64,000 nucleotides of DNA from SABI01 sp963663665. GTDB taxonomy: Bacteria > Spirochaetota > Spirochaetia > Sphaerochaetales > Sphaerochaetaceae. Made by a program: the position numbers and the translations under genes. The notes below the pieces were generated by a model, which was not told the origin of the DNA, made no database searches, and saw nothing but the letters and a program-made list of their open reading frames with translations. The stretch spans positions 434,001 to 498,000 of the forward strand of contig CAXXKP010000001.1 in NCBI GenBank assembly GCA_963663665.2, in the 5' to 3' direction. Below are positions 26,924-36,044 of the stretch, in pieces. Each line of letters starts with the position of its first letter. The first letter of the stretch is position 1.

Positions 26924-27637
26924 TTAGTCATCTAACTTTTTTGTAGAATAGTACTTAGCCATTCTAGTGACCGTTCTTTCTACATGTTCGTACATCAGAG
27001 TTCTTGCTAATTCTTTGTCCCTACTCCGTAAAGCTTCGATGATTTTTTTATGATATGCCAATCCATCCTTGTATCCTAGTTGGGCACCAATCTCTTGCCA
27101 AGATGAGTAAAAGATTTCAAAAAGTACCATATGTACTTTCAAAATTGTATTATTTCCCGATATTTCTATGAGCCTAATATGAAAACTAGAGTCGTAATTC
27201 ATGAACCTGACGATATCGTCAGTGGCATGTTCCATTTCATGGAATGATTTTTCCAAACCAACAAGATCCTCTTCCGTAATTTTGTCGATTACCATCGGCA
27301 TGATGTTCGGTTCAAGAATGAGCCGATATTGGAGAACTTCCATGTGGTCTTTCTCATCGAGAGCAATCATGGGCATCAAAAGGCCAAGTTGCTCATTAAG
27401 GTTGAAGTTGTTTACAAAACTACCTTCACCACGTTTTATCTCAATATACCCTTGTGCTGCCAAGAACTGCAAAGCAGAACGAACAGATACTCTACTCACC
27501 CCAAGTTGCTCACAAAGCTGACTTTCCGAGGGAAGTTTGCTTCCAGGAAGCCACTTTCCTTGGACAATCATACGTTTACATTGTTCGTATACTTGATTCT
27601 TTATTTGGGATGTATCAATTTTTCCTAAGCCTATCAT
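26924..27637 (-). CDS. GntR-family (FadR/FCD type) transcriptional regulator
   Basis: 237 residues from the ATG at 27637. A winged helix-turn-helix (KMRIVQGKW-like segment, KLPSESQLCEQLGVSRVSVR, GYIEIKRGEGSFV) is followed by an all-helical FCD effector domain with the metal-ligand-like D/H pattern (DSSFHIRLIEISGN, HKKIIEALRSRDKELA). The open frame runs 63 codons further upstream, but TTGACA-N17-TATAAG ends 6 nt before this ATG, so the upstream part is untranslated. It is collinear with, and directly upstream of, the transketolase operon, and its likely operator recurs at the operon promoter. FCD regulators usually respond to sugar acids or organic acids. Confidence 0.9.
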   Translation of the reverse strand: MIGLGKIDTSQIKNQVYEQCKRMIVQGKWLPGSKLPSESQLCEQLGVSRVSVRSALQFLAAQGYIEIKRGEGSFVNNFNLNEQLGLLMPMIALDEKDHMEVLQYRLILEPNIMPMVIDKITEEDLVGLEKSFHEMEHATDDIVRFMNYDSSFHIRLIEISGNNTILKVHMVLFEIFYSSWQEIGAQLGYKDGLAYHKKIIEALRSRDKELARTLMYEHVERTVTRMAKYYSTKKLDD

Positions 27638-27642
27638 ACGTA

Positions 27643-27672
27643 TCTTATAATACAAGAGAACGAACCTGTCAA
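27643..27672 (-). promoter_or_regulatory. Leaderless, autoregulated promoter of gntR
   Basis: Minus strand: TTGACA (27667-27672), 17-nt spacer, TATAAG (27644-27649), then 6 nt to the ATG at 27637, so transcription should begin at the start codon. The near-palindrome TCTTATAATACAAGA (27643-27657, one mismatched pair) covers the -10 and shares CTTATAATACA with the downstream operon promoter, suggesting autoregulation. Confidence 0.6.
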
Positions 27673-28298
27673 TTGAATATAAGAATATCGATTCAGAAAC
27701 TGATATATCGAAATAAATGTTTTGATGCCAACAATACCACTGGCTTATAGAGGCTTTCTCTGGCGGCGAGGAGAACAGCTCGCAGACATCAAAGAGAATA
27801 TCATCTATCTGCTCAAGGGAAAGCATTTGTTCACCCCATGAGGACGAAATTCTTCTTCAATTGTGTGAAGGAGACTGCTTCAATGATCATGAACTAATGA
27901 GCTACGGCTCCATGCAAATATTCTCGTGGAACACCTCGTCACTATCTGGAGAAGGATGACGAATGCTCGTGTTGCATATCTTCACGTCTATTCATAAAAG
28001 AGTTTTACTAGATTGCACTATCAAAATATCTAATGGGAGAATAATTTTTTTCAGAACATACAATATATATTTTTAGTATTGTACTACTACATTCAGTAAT
28101 AATATTTTTTTACAGGTGTTTTTAGGTGTATTTATGACAATTAAAAGGGGTTGAGAACGAGTTGGTATTCAAGTATATTGAGGAGACGTTAATCTTGATT
28201 TAAAGAATTCTAGTGCATCCTCAAGGATAGAACAGTTTTTGAGAATTCAGATAACCAGACAAAATTTAGTAAAACTCGTTACTTTATGGGGGTATTAT
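27673..28298. other. Intergenic interval with no recognisable gene
   Basis: 626 nt. The minus-strand frame that continues from gntR (27638-27826) does not resemble any protein I know and lies upstream of the predicted transcription start. No RNA gene, repeat or clear promoter stands out. Confidence 0.3.
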
Positions 28299-29429
28299 GT
28301 GAAGAAAGAAAATATATTTTTTGTAATTTTTATTCTTTTTTTAGTTTCCATTTCTACATCTTGTGACCCATGGTCATCCTATCCGCCTGATGATAAATTT
28401 GGACAGAATGAATATGATGGTCAATTGACTTGGAATAGAGTCTCCACTTCTAATGATTGGGATGGTCGTTATAAACATGCATCAACGGTATATAATAACA
28501 AGTTATGGATTTTTGGAGGCTATGGATATCAGGGTCTGAAAAAAGATAGTTATTTAGAAGATGTCTGGTATTCATCTGATGGAGAAACATGGACCCTAGC
28601 AACTGACGATGCCCCTTGGTATGGAAGAACTGGGCATGCTGTAGTTGTCTTAAATGGAAAAATGCTTCTCATCGGAGGTTATGCTGTTGATGAAAAAGTC
28701 GAAAGTACCCATGAAACAAATCATTACATGCATGATGTGTGGGAATCAACAGATGGAGAAAATTGGTCCCTAGTCACTGATAATGCCCCTTTCGGAGCCC
28801 GTGCTTACCATGCAGCTATTGTAGTTAATGTCTCAGGAACCGACACGATTTTTGTTATTGGTGGCGTAAAAAATGGAACTGAATATTATGATGATATATG
28901 GAAATCAACAGATGGAGAAAATTGGGCAGAAGTGTCTTTAACGGACGATTATAGAGAAATACTGGGCAAAAGAGCGAAAATGGCTGTTGCAAGTATCGGT
29001 ACTGACATCTATATTCAGGGAGGCTTCACCCCTGACTATGAAGTAGCAGAAGTCGATCAAACCGATTGGAAAAAGATAAGAAAATTTAACACGATAACAG
29101 GAGTTGTTGAGAAAAAAAGTCGCCCTGACGGAGGTCCTTACAATAACCGAGCCCTTATGAAGATGGTTCCCTATAATGGGAAATTTTATCTATTTAGTGG
29201 TGTTGAAATACGAAGAGAGTATTCCATGGATAACGATGATGTCTACTCAACCTGGACTTACGAACCTGACACATGGAGCATAGATTCTGGAGGATCAGGT
29301 TTTGGTCCAAGACAGGGCTATACTGCAGAAATATTTGATGCAGGTGACGGCGAAAAGATATGGATTTTAGGAGGCTGGTCTTATACTGGTCCGAAAAATG
29401 ATGTTTGGACAGCACAGGAGGTGGAGTAA
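28299..29429 (+). CDS. Kelch-repeat lipoprotein
   Basis: 376 residues from a GTG at 28299 behind GGGGG (6-nt spacing); the frame extends upstream to 28239 but the signal peptide starts here. A lipoprotein signal ends in SISTSC (Cys22). The mature protein is a chain of Kelch-like blades with a recurring tail-anchor motif: DVWYSSDGETWTL, DVWESTDGENWSL, DIWKSTDGENWAE, each preceded by a glycine pair (IFGGYG, LIGGYA, VIGGVK, ILGGW). This predicts a beta-propeller attached to a membrane and exposed to the periplasm or surface. Two nucleotides separate it from the next gene, so they form a two-gene unit. The ligand is unknown. Confidence 0.8.
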   Translation: MKKENIFFVIFILFLVSISTSCDPWSSYPPDDKFGQNEYDGQLTWNRVSTSNDWDGRYKHASTVYNNKLWIFGGYGYQGLKKDSYLEDVWYSSDGETWTLATDDAPWYGRTGHAVVVLNGKMLLIGGYAVDEKVESTHETNHYMHDVWESTDGENWSLVTDNAPFGARAYHAAIVVNVSGTDTIFVIGGVKNGTEYYDDIWKSTDGENWAEVSLTDDYREILGKRAKMAVASIGTDIYIQGGFTPDYEVAEVDQTDWKKIRKFNTITGVVEKKSRPDGGPYNNRALMKMVPYNGKFYLFSGVEIRREYSMDNDDVYSTWTYEPDTWSIDSGGSGFGPRQGYTAEIFDAGDGEKIWILGGWSYTGPKNDVWTAQEVE

Positions 29430-29431
29430 TC

Positions 29432-30370
29432 ATGAAAAAAATATATATACTATTTGTATTGGTATTTATCACCATTGTTCCTGTAGTAGCCGTAGATCTC
29501 TTTGATACAGGCTGGGAATTTCATCTTGTAGACGACAATTTCTTTTATCCTAACTATATTGCAGACCCTTTCTCATCTCGCTTCTCAGCAGATGCAAGAA
29601 CATTAACTATCAATGAAGTAGCACTTGATTCAGATGAAAGACTTGATATAACAGCAGGGACTAGATTCTCACTTCTTTCATTCAGAAAATCTGACAACCC
29701 TGATATTGGGGTCCAACTAGATCTCTGGTTAACCATTCCTATGTTCATGGAAGGTTCAAGTAATGATTTTCTTGGGATGGATGGAATATATTCAGTTGGA
29801 TTAGTACTTTCTCCTGCTGATTGGATTACTGCTAGACTCTCACGACATCATATTTGTACCCATGCAGGAGATGAAATTGACACCTCCGCTGATGGGGATG
29901 TTTCAATAGATTATGATCCAACCGCAAACTTAACATCATCAGCATATGTTCGTGATGACTTTGGTGTATCAATTGCTTTAAAGCCTCTTAATCTGTATAA
30001 AAACCCATTATTGGACGATATGCTGTTAATTTATGGTGACTACTATTTCTTTTGGCCTGGGGAAGATCCCTTAGGTTCAAGACAGATAAAGCCTGCTAGA
30101 GACGCAATCTCTTGGTTTACTCTTGGTGCAGAAATTAAAACACCTGAAGTTTTAGGAGCAAGATTGTTTGCAGCAGGACATGTAAGCGTGTGGGAAGAAC
30201 TAGATTGGATGCCTAGCTTTTCAGGAGATCTCGGCGTAGAAATAGCAGGTGCTGTTGAAGGGTTAAAACTTCGAGTTGCTTTGAATTACTATGATGGAAG
30301 ATCACTTATAAACAACTTCTACAACAGAAGAGAGAGATTTTCTGGAATTTCTATCAGTATAGACAGATAG
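29432..30370 (+). CDS. Secreted or outer-membrane protein of DUF1207 type
   Basis: 312 residues from the ATG at 29432, preceded by GGAGGTGGAG and 2 nt after the Kelch gene stop. A signal peptide (MKKIYILFVLVFITIVPVVAV) is followed by FYPNYIADPFSSRFSADA, which resembles the start of DUF1207 proteins, and by many alternating strands (VQLDLWLTIPM, YSVGLVLSPADWITARLS) ending in aromatic SISIDR-type strands, as in outer-membrane beta-barrels. Function unknown. Probably the membrane partner of the lipoprotein encoded upstream. The DUF assignment is from memory and tentative. Confidence 0.65.
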   Translation: MKKIYILFVLVFITIVPVVAVDLFDTGWEFHLVDDNFFYPNYIADPFSSRFSADARTLTINEVALDSDERLDITAGTRFSLLSFRKSDNPDIGVQLDLWLTIPMFMEGSSNDFLGMDGIYSVGLVLSPADWITARLSRHHICTHAGDEIDTSADGDVSIDYDPTANLTSSAYVRDDFGVSIALKPLNLYKNPLLDDMLLIYGDYYFFWPGEDPLGSRQIKPARDAISWFTLGAEIKTPEVLGARLFAAGHVSVWEELDWMPSFSGDLGVEIAGAVEGLKLRVALNYYDGRSLINNFYNRRERFSGISISIDR

Positions 30371-30392
30371 AACCTGAGAGCACTTCCTCATG

Positions 30393-30430
30393 AAACAGGA
30401 CACTCTGAAGATAGAGTGTCTTGTTTTATG
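30393..30430 (+). terminator. Rho-independent terminator of the Kelch/DUF1207 pair
   Basis: 14-bp stem (AAACAGGACACTCT with AGAGTGTCTTGTTT, one G.T pair) and 6-nt loop GAAGAT, running into T-rich sequence 22 nt past the stop codon. Confidence 0.85.
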
Positions 30431-30559
30431 TTTCACGCTTAGAAATTGATCCATTCTATCAAATACCTTATCTAACAAAGAGAGAAATCCATACAAATAC
30501 TTTGGATAAAACAAGTATTAGAAGATATCTTTCCACAGATAAATGTTTCCTAAATATTA

Positions 30560-31060
30560 TTACAATGTTTCAAAAATACCTTTTTCTTTGTTTTTCTTGC
30601 AATTATCCCATGTGAATATTTTCCCACTCATTGCGAGATATACACCTGCCGGGAGCAACTGTACTGCTGTTATAGCACATCCAAGGTTAAAAACAGCATC
30701 GGAGTTTTCTAAAGAATAAGGAATCATTGCACCTGTGAATACCACAGTATGACGATTATCATTCTCGAGGACTTTAGCAACTACTTTAGCAGTAAGACAC
30801 ATCGTATCAGTACCATGAACAATAACTACTTTCTCTTCTGGACAGTGATAACAAGAATTTGCAACCTCGCTCCGTTGTTCTTCAGTCATAAAGAGACTAT
30901 CGACTGCAAGGGACCCTTCGAGATGAACACTTAGAGTACAACGTGACTGTTGTAGTAGTCGCGGTATCTGTGATTCTCTAAAAGTTAGTTCGCCACGGAT
31001 CGCATCATACTGTTTGTCAAAAGTTCCTCCTGTTGTGATAATTCTCAAATCTTGTGCCAT
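30560..31060 (-). CDS. Single-domain asparaginase-like protein
   Basis: 166 residues, matching only the N-terminal catalytic domain of type I/II L-asparaginases, which are normally about 330. The active-site strings are present: ITTGGTFDK (first nucleophilic threonine) and VIVHGTDTM (Thr-Asp pair), plus FTGAMIP. The whole C-terminal domain that completes the dimer active site is absent, and the frame ends cleanly, so it is a compact stand-alone version rather than an obvious truncation. AAGGAG precedes the ATG. Cytoplasmic; activity on asparagine unproven. Confidence 0.8.
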   Translation of the reverse strand: MAQDLRIITTGGTFDKQYDAIRGELTFRESQIPRLLQQSRCTLSVHLEGSLAVDSLFMTEEQRSEVANSCYHCPEEKVVIVHGTDTMCLTAKVVAKVLENDNRHTVVFTGAMIPYSLENSDAVFNLGCAITAVQLLPAGVYLAMSGKIFTWDNCKKNKEKGIFETL

Positions 31061-31108
31061 GTAAGGACTCCTTATAAAGGTCTTTATTTGATCATTATCG
31101 TCATGATC

Positions 31109-31924
31109 CTACCCTAAAGCTACATCAAGTACCATCATTATGGCAAATCCAAGCATAGCTCCTATCGTAGAAATATCATTGTGCTCTGTGTCTTCCTGAG
31201 CTGTAGGTACTAATTCTTCAATCACAACATAAATCATAGCTCCTGCGGCAAAAGCTAAAGCATAAGGAAGAATAGGGCGAAATAATATAACCATAGCAGC
31301 TCCAAGGACACCTGCAATAGGCTCTACCATACCAGAGAACTGTCCATAGATAAAACTTTTACGACGGCTCAAACCTTCCCTTCTTAAAGGAACAGATACA
31401 GCAGCTCCTTCAGGAAAATTTTGGATTCCAATACCTATAGCTAATGCTACAGCTCCAGCTATAGAGGCAGAAGGAATTCCAGCTGCAACTGCACCGAAGG
31501 CAACTCCAACAGCCAGCCCTTCAGGAAAATTATGAATAGTAATAGCTAAAACCAAAAGTACACTCCTCTGCCAGCTTGATTTCACACCCTCTTGTTCGCC
31601 CTGATTGAATGAAGGGTGAACATGTGGAAGTGTCTTATCCACAATCCAGAGGAAAGCACCACCTAATAGAAATCCAAACGCAGCCGGTACCCATGAGGGT
31701 CCTGAAAACTCACTCGACATTTCGATAGCTGGAGCAAGAAGAGACCAGTAGGAGGCTGCAATCATGACACCTGCAGCAAATCCAAGCATTCCGTTTAACA
31801 TTTTTTTGTTTATTTCTTTAAAGAAAAAAACCATAGCTGCACCGAGAGCTGTAACAGCATACGTAAATAGAGTACCTATTAATGCCTGTATAACTGGATG
31901 AAACTGTGACAACCACTGAATCAT
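31109..31924 (-). CDS. ZIP-family metal transporter
   Basis: 271 residues, eight membrane segments. The two ZIP signatures with paired histidine/glutamate metal ligands are clear: HNFPEGLAVGVAFG (TM4) and QNFPEGAAVSVPL (TM5), with a short histidine-bearing cytoplasmic loop (KTLPHVHPSFNQG). It imports divalent metal such as zinc or manganese across the inner membrane. AGGAGG lies before the ATG. It is 48 nt upstream of, and collinear with, the asparaginase-like gene. Confidence 0.93.
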   Translation of the reverse strand: MIQWLSQFHPVIQALIGTLFTYAVTALGAAMVFFFKEINKKMLNGMLGFAAGVMIAASYWSLLAPAIEMSSEFSGPSWVPAAFGFLLGGAFLWIVDKTLPHVHPSFNQGEQEGVKSSWQRSVLLVLAITIHNFPEGLAVGVAFGAVAAGIPSASIAGAVALAIGIGIQNFPEGAAVSVPLRREGLSRRKSFIYGQFSGMVEPIAGVLGAAMVILFRPILPYALAFAAGAMIYVVIEELVPTAQEDTEHNDISTIGAMLGFAIMMVLDVALG

Positions 31925-32256
31925 TATAGAACCTCCTGTGTATTATTATTTACATAAATTACTTTATCGTATTTTAGGCACTTTAGGAAGAATTGTTCTA
32001 CAAAAATATAAGGAAAGGAAGAAATAGAGAGCCTACAGAATTACACATAATAACAGAGGCGCAGTGGATATTCAAAGCATACACTGTAATCGGATCCCTT
32101 CCCATATCATGAAAACAAAAAAATTCTTTTACGTACTCTACAACAGAGAATAGAACATTAAATTGAAAATGACCCTATGTATATCTTTTAGTCATTCTAT
32201 TATTTTGCTTTTTGTGTGCTATATTATTAAGAAAATTTTCCATGGAGGGTATCTTG
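31925..32256. other. Intergenic interval, no gene seen
   Basis: 332 nt between the ZIP gene and the DUF2075 relic. Nothing recognisable apart from a GGAGG shortly before the relic's ATG. Confidence 0.3.
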
Positions 32257-32679
32257 ATGCTAGTGTATAGTGGAGATAAACTTCAGTTTCTGCACGACGT
32301 TTTGAGCGGAAGAATTGAAACAAATATAGCCTCCTTATTGAAAGACAAGACTAATAGAGGTGTTGAACAAAGTGAACTAGGATCATGGTAAAATTCTTTA
32401 CAATATATGTATATGGTTCTTAGTGATATACAGATACCCTCAAATTATGGAGTAGCAATAGAATTCAATATCCCACAAACGAGCAAACGTGTCGGCTTCA
32501 TGCTCACAGGATTCGATGATAAATTAGAAAACCAAGCAATACTAAAACAATGGAGCAAAGTTAAGCCTGTAAGCAACATTGAAACTCTATTGAAGGCTGG
32601 ATCTATGGGAATTGATAATAAAGTGCAAACAAAGCCCTTGGTGAGTACCTCAAATGAAATATCACCCAATACAAAATAG
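32257..32679 (+). pseudogene. N-terminal remnant of a DUF2075-type protein
   Basis: The frame starts MLVYSGDKLQFLHDVLSG behind a GGAGGG, meets an in-frame TAA at 32389-32391 after GSW, and continues in the same frame as NSLQYMYMVLSDIQIPSNYG and FNIPQTSKRV until 32679. The sequence resembles the N-terminal part of DUF2075 proteins, large helicase-like proteins several times longer, so most of the gene is missing. The text after KQWSKVKP degenerates. Assignment is from memory of the family's opening residues. Confidence 0.6.
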
Positions 32680-32935
32680 ATAACTTTGATCAGTATGGAA
32701 AAAGAGTATTAGCATCAGATCAATTTGATGAATAACATGGTGAGCACACCACTACAGAGTATTTCTCAAATTTATCATTGCTTAGTTCCACTATGCATAT
32801 GAATAAGAATCATTCCCTCAACAGTAGTCCAAAATATCTTTTTAATACTTGAAAAAAATCTTCTAGGTTTTTCTTTCTTTAGTATTTGAAAATATCTCAG
32901 CATTTGGGGTTTCCCTAAAAAACCAACTCTTTTGA

Positions 32936-34264
32936 TTATTCCACTACATAGGAAGGGACCAACGACTCAGTGTGCAAATTCTCACTCCTATTGTTGCTAA
33001 GAACCACCCCTTTCGTTTCAGGTAGGATTAAAGAAAAAACAGTAACCCCTATAGTGAATATTACTGCATAGACAACATATAAAACGTAATCTGGAAATAG
33101 AGAAACCATTACACCTGCAACGAGGCTTCCACCTGTCATTCCAATGGCAAACATAATCGTTCTGAGGCCTGCTGCGGTACCTCTCACACTTGCTGGAAAA
33201 CTTTCCGCATTAAAAAGCTTCACTAAAGAAAACAACCCCCAATATCCCATCTGGGCAGTGAACACTGCTATATAGAGTAAGAAGATTCTACCTGTCTCAG
33301 CTGCCATTACTAGCCCAATTACAGAAAAACCAAAGAGAAAACTAAAAAGAAGAAGAATCGGTTTTCTCCCAAATTTATCAGCGAGAAAACCTGTGAAAAC
33401 GTACACTGATAAAGCTCCAACATTTGCAACAGTGAGAATCAATGCAATACTATTTTTTCGAACTTCAGGATCAGGATATGTAGTAGCTAACGTATTCATA
33501 AAATAGTTTTCAATGGTCTGGAATGATGCTGCATTTAATCCAATGAGCAATCCAAATGCCATAAACACTAATGTTATTTTCCACCTATTGCCGATGAAAA
33601 GCTCTTTCAACTGATTTTTAATTATGTAAGGATTTATTTGAAATTTCCTATTCTTCTCCTCATCAATACCTTTATTGGAACTTTTTGCTAGTTTTTGTCG
33701 ATTATCTTTCATAAAAAAACCTAAAAGACTCAGCGGCATTGCCAGCCAACCAAACCACGTCATTCTCTTCCATGACTCGGGGTTAGCAGCATCAGTTAAA
33801 AGAATTTTACATAGAGGAATCAAGAAAATTCCCAAAATCCCAATTGCTGATATAATATACGAATATCTTGCTCGTTTATGAGGAGGAGCCTCCTCTGCGA
33901 TAACTATCACCCAAAGATCGGATGAGAAAAATATAAACATCGCAAATAAAGCATACCCATACTGTTCAATCGATTGAGTCAAACTGAGGAAAAACATGCT
34001 CAAACCCATTCCAAAAAATACAATGATAATCAACGCTTTTCTACCAATCCAATCAGCAAGGATTAAGGTTATCACAACAAAAAACAGCCCTAGTGAACCA
34101 AAAGCTACTGCCTGATAATAAGAAGACAGTGTTGTCTGGAAATAATCGAGCACCAATGAAACATGCATCGTATAACCAACAGTTAAATAACTGTCAAATA
34201 TTTCATACAGACCAAGATAAAAAAGGAGAAATCCAAAATATTTTTGCTGTTTTTTATGTATCAT
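32936..34264 (-). CDS. MFS transporter
   Basis: 442 residues, twelve membrane segments, with the MFS loop motifs ADWIGRKALI and GFLADKFGRKPILL and a central charged loop near residue 210. The PETKG near the C-terminus (LILPETKGVVL) is typical of sugar or metabolite:proton symporters. The start is ATG at 34264 with no Shine-Dalgarno; TTTACA-N17-TACATT ends 7 nt upstream, so the mRNA is probably leaderless. Divergent from the adenylate-forming enzyme gene. Substrate unknown. Confidence 0.88.
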   Translation of the reverse strand: MIHKKQQKYFGFLLFYLGLYEIFDSYLTVGYTMHVSLVLDYFQTTLSSYYQAVAFGSLGLFFVVITLILADWIGRKALIIIVFFGMGLSMFFLSLTQSIEQYGYALFAMFIFFSSDLWVIVIAEEAPPHKRARYSYIISAIGILGIFLIPLCKILLTDAANPESWKRMTWFGWLAMPLSLLGFFMKDNRQKLAKSSNKGIDEEKNRKFQINPYIIKNQLKELFIGNRWKITLVFMAFGLLIGLNAASFQTIENYFMNTLATTYPDPEVRKNSIALILTVANVGALSVYVFTGFLADKFGRKPILLLFSFLFGFSVIGLVMAAETGRIFLLYIAVFTAQMGYWGLFSLVKLFNAESFPASVRGTAAGLRTIMFAIGMTGGSLVAGVMVSLFPDYVLYVVYAVIFTIGVTVFSLILPETKGVVLSNNRSENLHTESLVPSYVVE

Positions 34265-34271
34265 AACAGTT

Positions 34272-34300
34272 AATGTAAGTTATCAAACCTTTTGTGTAAA
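34272..34300 (-). promoter_or_regulatory. Leaderless promoter of the MFS gene
   Basis: Minus strand TTTACA (34295-34300), 17-nt spacer, TACATT (34272-34277), then 7 nt to the ATG at 34264. Confidence 0.5.
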
Positions 34301-34320
34301 CAAAAAAAAATAAATAAGAA

Positions 34321-34350
34321 TTGACTTATACGATACGCAACTTTTACAAT
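34321..34350 (+). promoter_or_regulatory. Leaderless promoter of the adenylate-forming enzyme
   Basis: TTGACT (34321-34326), 18-nt spacer, TACAAT (34345-34350), then only 5 nt to the ATG at 34356. No Shine-Dalgarno. Divergent with the MFS promoter. Confidence 0.55.
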
Positions 34351-34355
34351 GCTTT

Positions 34356-35999
34356 ATGGCATTAACAACTTCAAAAATCGCTAAAAAATTATTTTGTGTT
34401 TCTCCTGAACAAAGAATAGAAGAGCACAAATCACTCCTCTCATCAATATCAACGCAGGCAAGTAAAGCAAAACTTTTATATGGTGACAGATTTCCAATAG
34501 TTAGCAATCCAGATGATATGAGTGGATTGCCGATACTCACAACGAACCAAATTACACAAACCTTTAGTGAACACAATCTCGAATCTGTTTTAAATGCACC
34601 ACATGCTTACTGTTGGAAAACTTCTGGTTATTCAGGAGTCTCAAAAACTTTTTATTATTCGAAAGAAGATGCAGATTTATTTGCCAATATTTGGAGCGCC
34701 TATGCGTGGCTAGCAGGAGTTAGATCAAATAGTTCCTTCTGGAATTTTGGTTCTAAGAAACCAATGATCTCAGGTGAACTGCTTGAATTGGTAAAGAAAC
34801 GATTTATCGTTAATGGTGAAATTTATACTCCCATTAAAAATGGGATGGACTTTGTAAATGCTTTAAAAAAAGCTTCAAAAAGTATAGGAGCTGATGTTAT
34901 TGCCGGACCAACAATAGCTTATTACCTCATTTGTCGAGCAGTTCAAGATCATCAATATATGAATGAAAGTGTTCAGAGGGTATTGAAGAATGATATGCAT
35001 ATCCCTTCCTTCATTGCAAAAAAAACCGCAAATCTTATCCTTGCAGGCTTCAATTCTAAGAAACTACTAAAAGCAATGGAACATATGTATATAGGCTTTT
35101 CCTATGCAGAACCTCTTTCTTCATATATAGAGATGATACATGAACACTTCCCTAACCTAAAGATGTACGATGTGTATGCGAGTACAGAAGTCCCTATCAT
35201 TGGTGCTAGCTTAAATAAAACCGATGATGCTCTAGCTCTTCTTATGCCAGCTCTTTATGCTGAACTAGCTGATCCACTTGAAGTTTATAAGGCAAAAAAA
35301 AGTCCAGGTTATGAAGTCCCGACTATTCCTTGGTACAAATGGGAAACAGGAATGACTGGAGAACTCATTATCTCACGCCCAGGAACCTCACTTCCCCTTT
35401 TTCGTTATGCAACTGGAGATTTACTTGAAGTAGAAGAACCAATCAGGTCGTTTATCCCAGAAACAACACTAATATACCCTGAAGAACTTTCTGAGCCAGT
35501 ACCGGCTCCAGCAATTAGGGTAATTGCCCGCTCTGCAGATGCCATCGATTTTGAGACTGATGAAGAGATGGGCTCATTCATGGGGAAAAAAATATACACG
35601 CCACAAATACAGCAAGCTCTTTCTTCACTACAAAATATTGTCTGGTGGGAGTTATTTCGTATAAAAAAAGGAGATAAAGGCCCTGGTTCATTAATATTCT
35701 TAATTTATCCAGGATCTATCCCTGATAATGTAGAAACCTTAGTTGGACAAGTGCGTGAAGTCCTTATGTATAAAACACATGACGAAACTGAAACTATCAA
35801 ATCAGCTGATAGTATGGGACTGCTTGAAATAAGAATAACTCACCCTGATGCCTTCAGCGAAATACAGTCAGAAATAATTGATAAAATTGATTCTTCCTCT
35901 TCATTGGGACAATTAAAACCACGTCATATTTTTAGTGTGGAAAATCAAATTGAATTCTCGAGAAAAACTAGTAGGAAACTTGTCAAATCTTTAAAATGA
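34356..35999 (+). CDS. Adenylate-forming enzyme, GH3/phenylacetate-CoA-ligase-like
   Basis: 547 residues. It has the broad outline of the AMP-forming superfamily: a Gly/Ser-rich loop CWKTSGYSGVSKTFYYS (residues about 86-102, in place of TSGTTGKP), a YASTEVPIIG motif in the place of the A5 YGATE, and TGELIISRPGTSLPLFRYATGDL (A7/A8 region), followed by a C-terminal lid. GH3 and PaaK-like proteins share this reduced core. Such enzymes activate a carboxylic acid as the acyl-adenylate and pass it to CoA or an amine. It stands alone between an MFS gene and an MMPL/RND gene, suggesting a lipid or acyl product that is exported; this is inference. Confidence 0.65.
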   Translation: MALTTSKIAKKLFCVSPEQRIEEHKSLLSSISTQASKAKLLYGDRFPIVSNPDDMSGLPILTTNQITQTFSEHNLESVLNAPHAYCWKTSGYSGVSKTFYYSKEDADLFANIWSAYAWLAGVRSNSSFWNFGSKKPMISGELLELVKKRFIVNGEIYTPIKNGMDFVNALKKASKSIGADVIAGPTIAYYLICRAVQDHQYMNESVQRVLKNDMHIPSFIAKKTANLILAGFNSKKLLKAMEHMYIGFSYAEPLSSYIEMIHEHFPNLKMYDVYASTEVPIIGASLNKTDDALALLMPALYAELADPLEVYKAKKSPGYEVPTIPWYKWETGMTGELIISRPGTSLPLFRYATGDLLEVEEPIRSFIPETTLIYPEELSEPVPAPAIRVIARSADAIDFETDEEMGSFMGKKIYTPQIQQALSSLQNIVWWELFRIKKGDKGPGSLIFLIYPGSIPDNVETLVGQVREVLMYKTHDETETIKSADSMGLLEIRITHPDAFSEIQSEIIDKIDSSSSLGQLKPRHIFSVENQIEFSRKTSRKLVKSLK

Positions 36000-36044
36000 T
36001 AGGTTTCTCCAAATAATCCAAATAATTTCCGTGAACACTATTTC

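Noticed and set aside
27638..27826. 63-codon upstream extension of the GntR gene
   Set aside because: It lies upstream of a near-consensus promoter ending 6 nt before the chosen ATG and has no resemblance to GntR N-termini.
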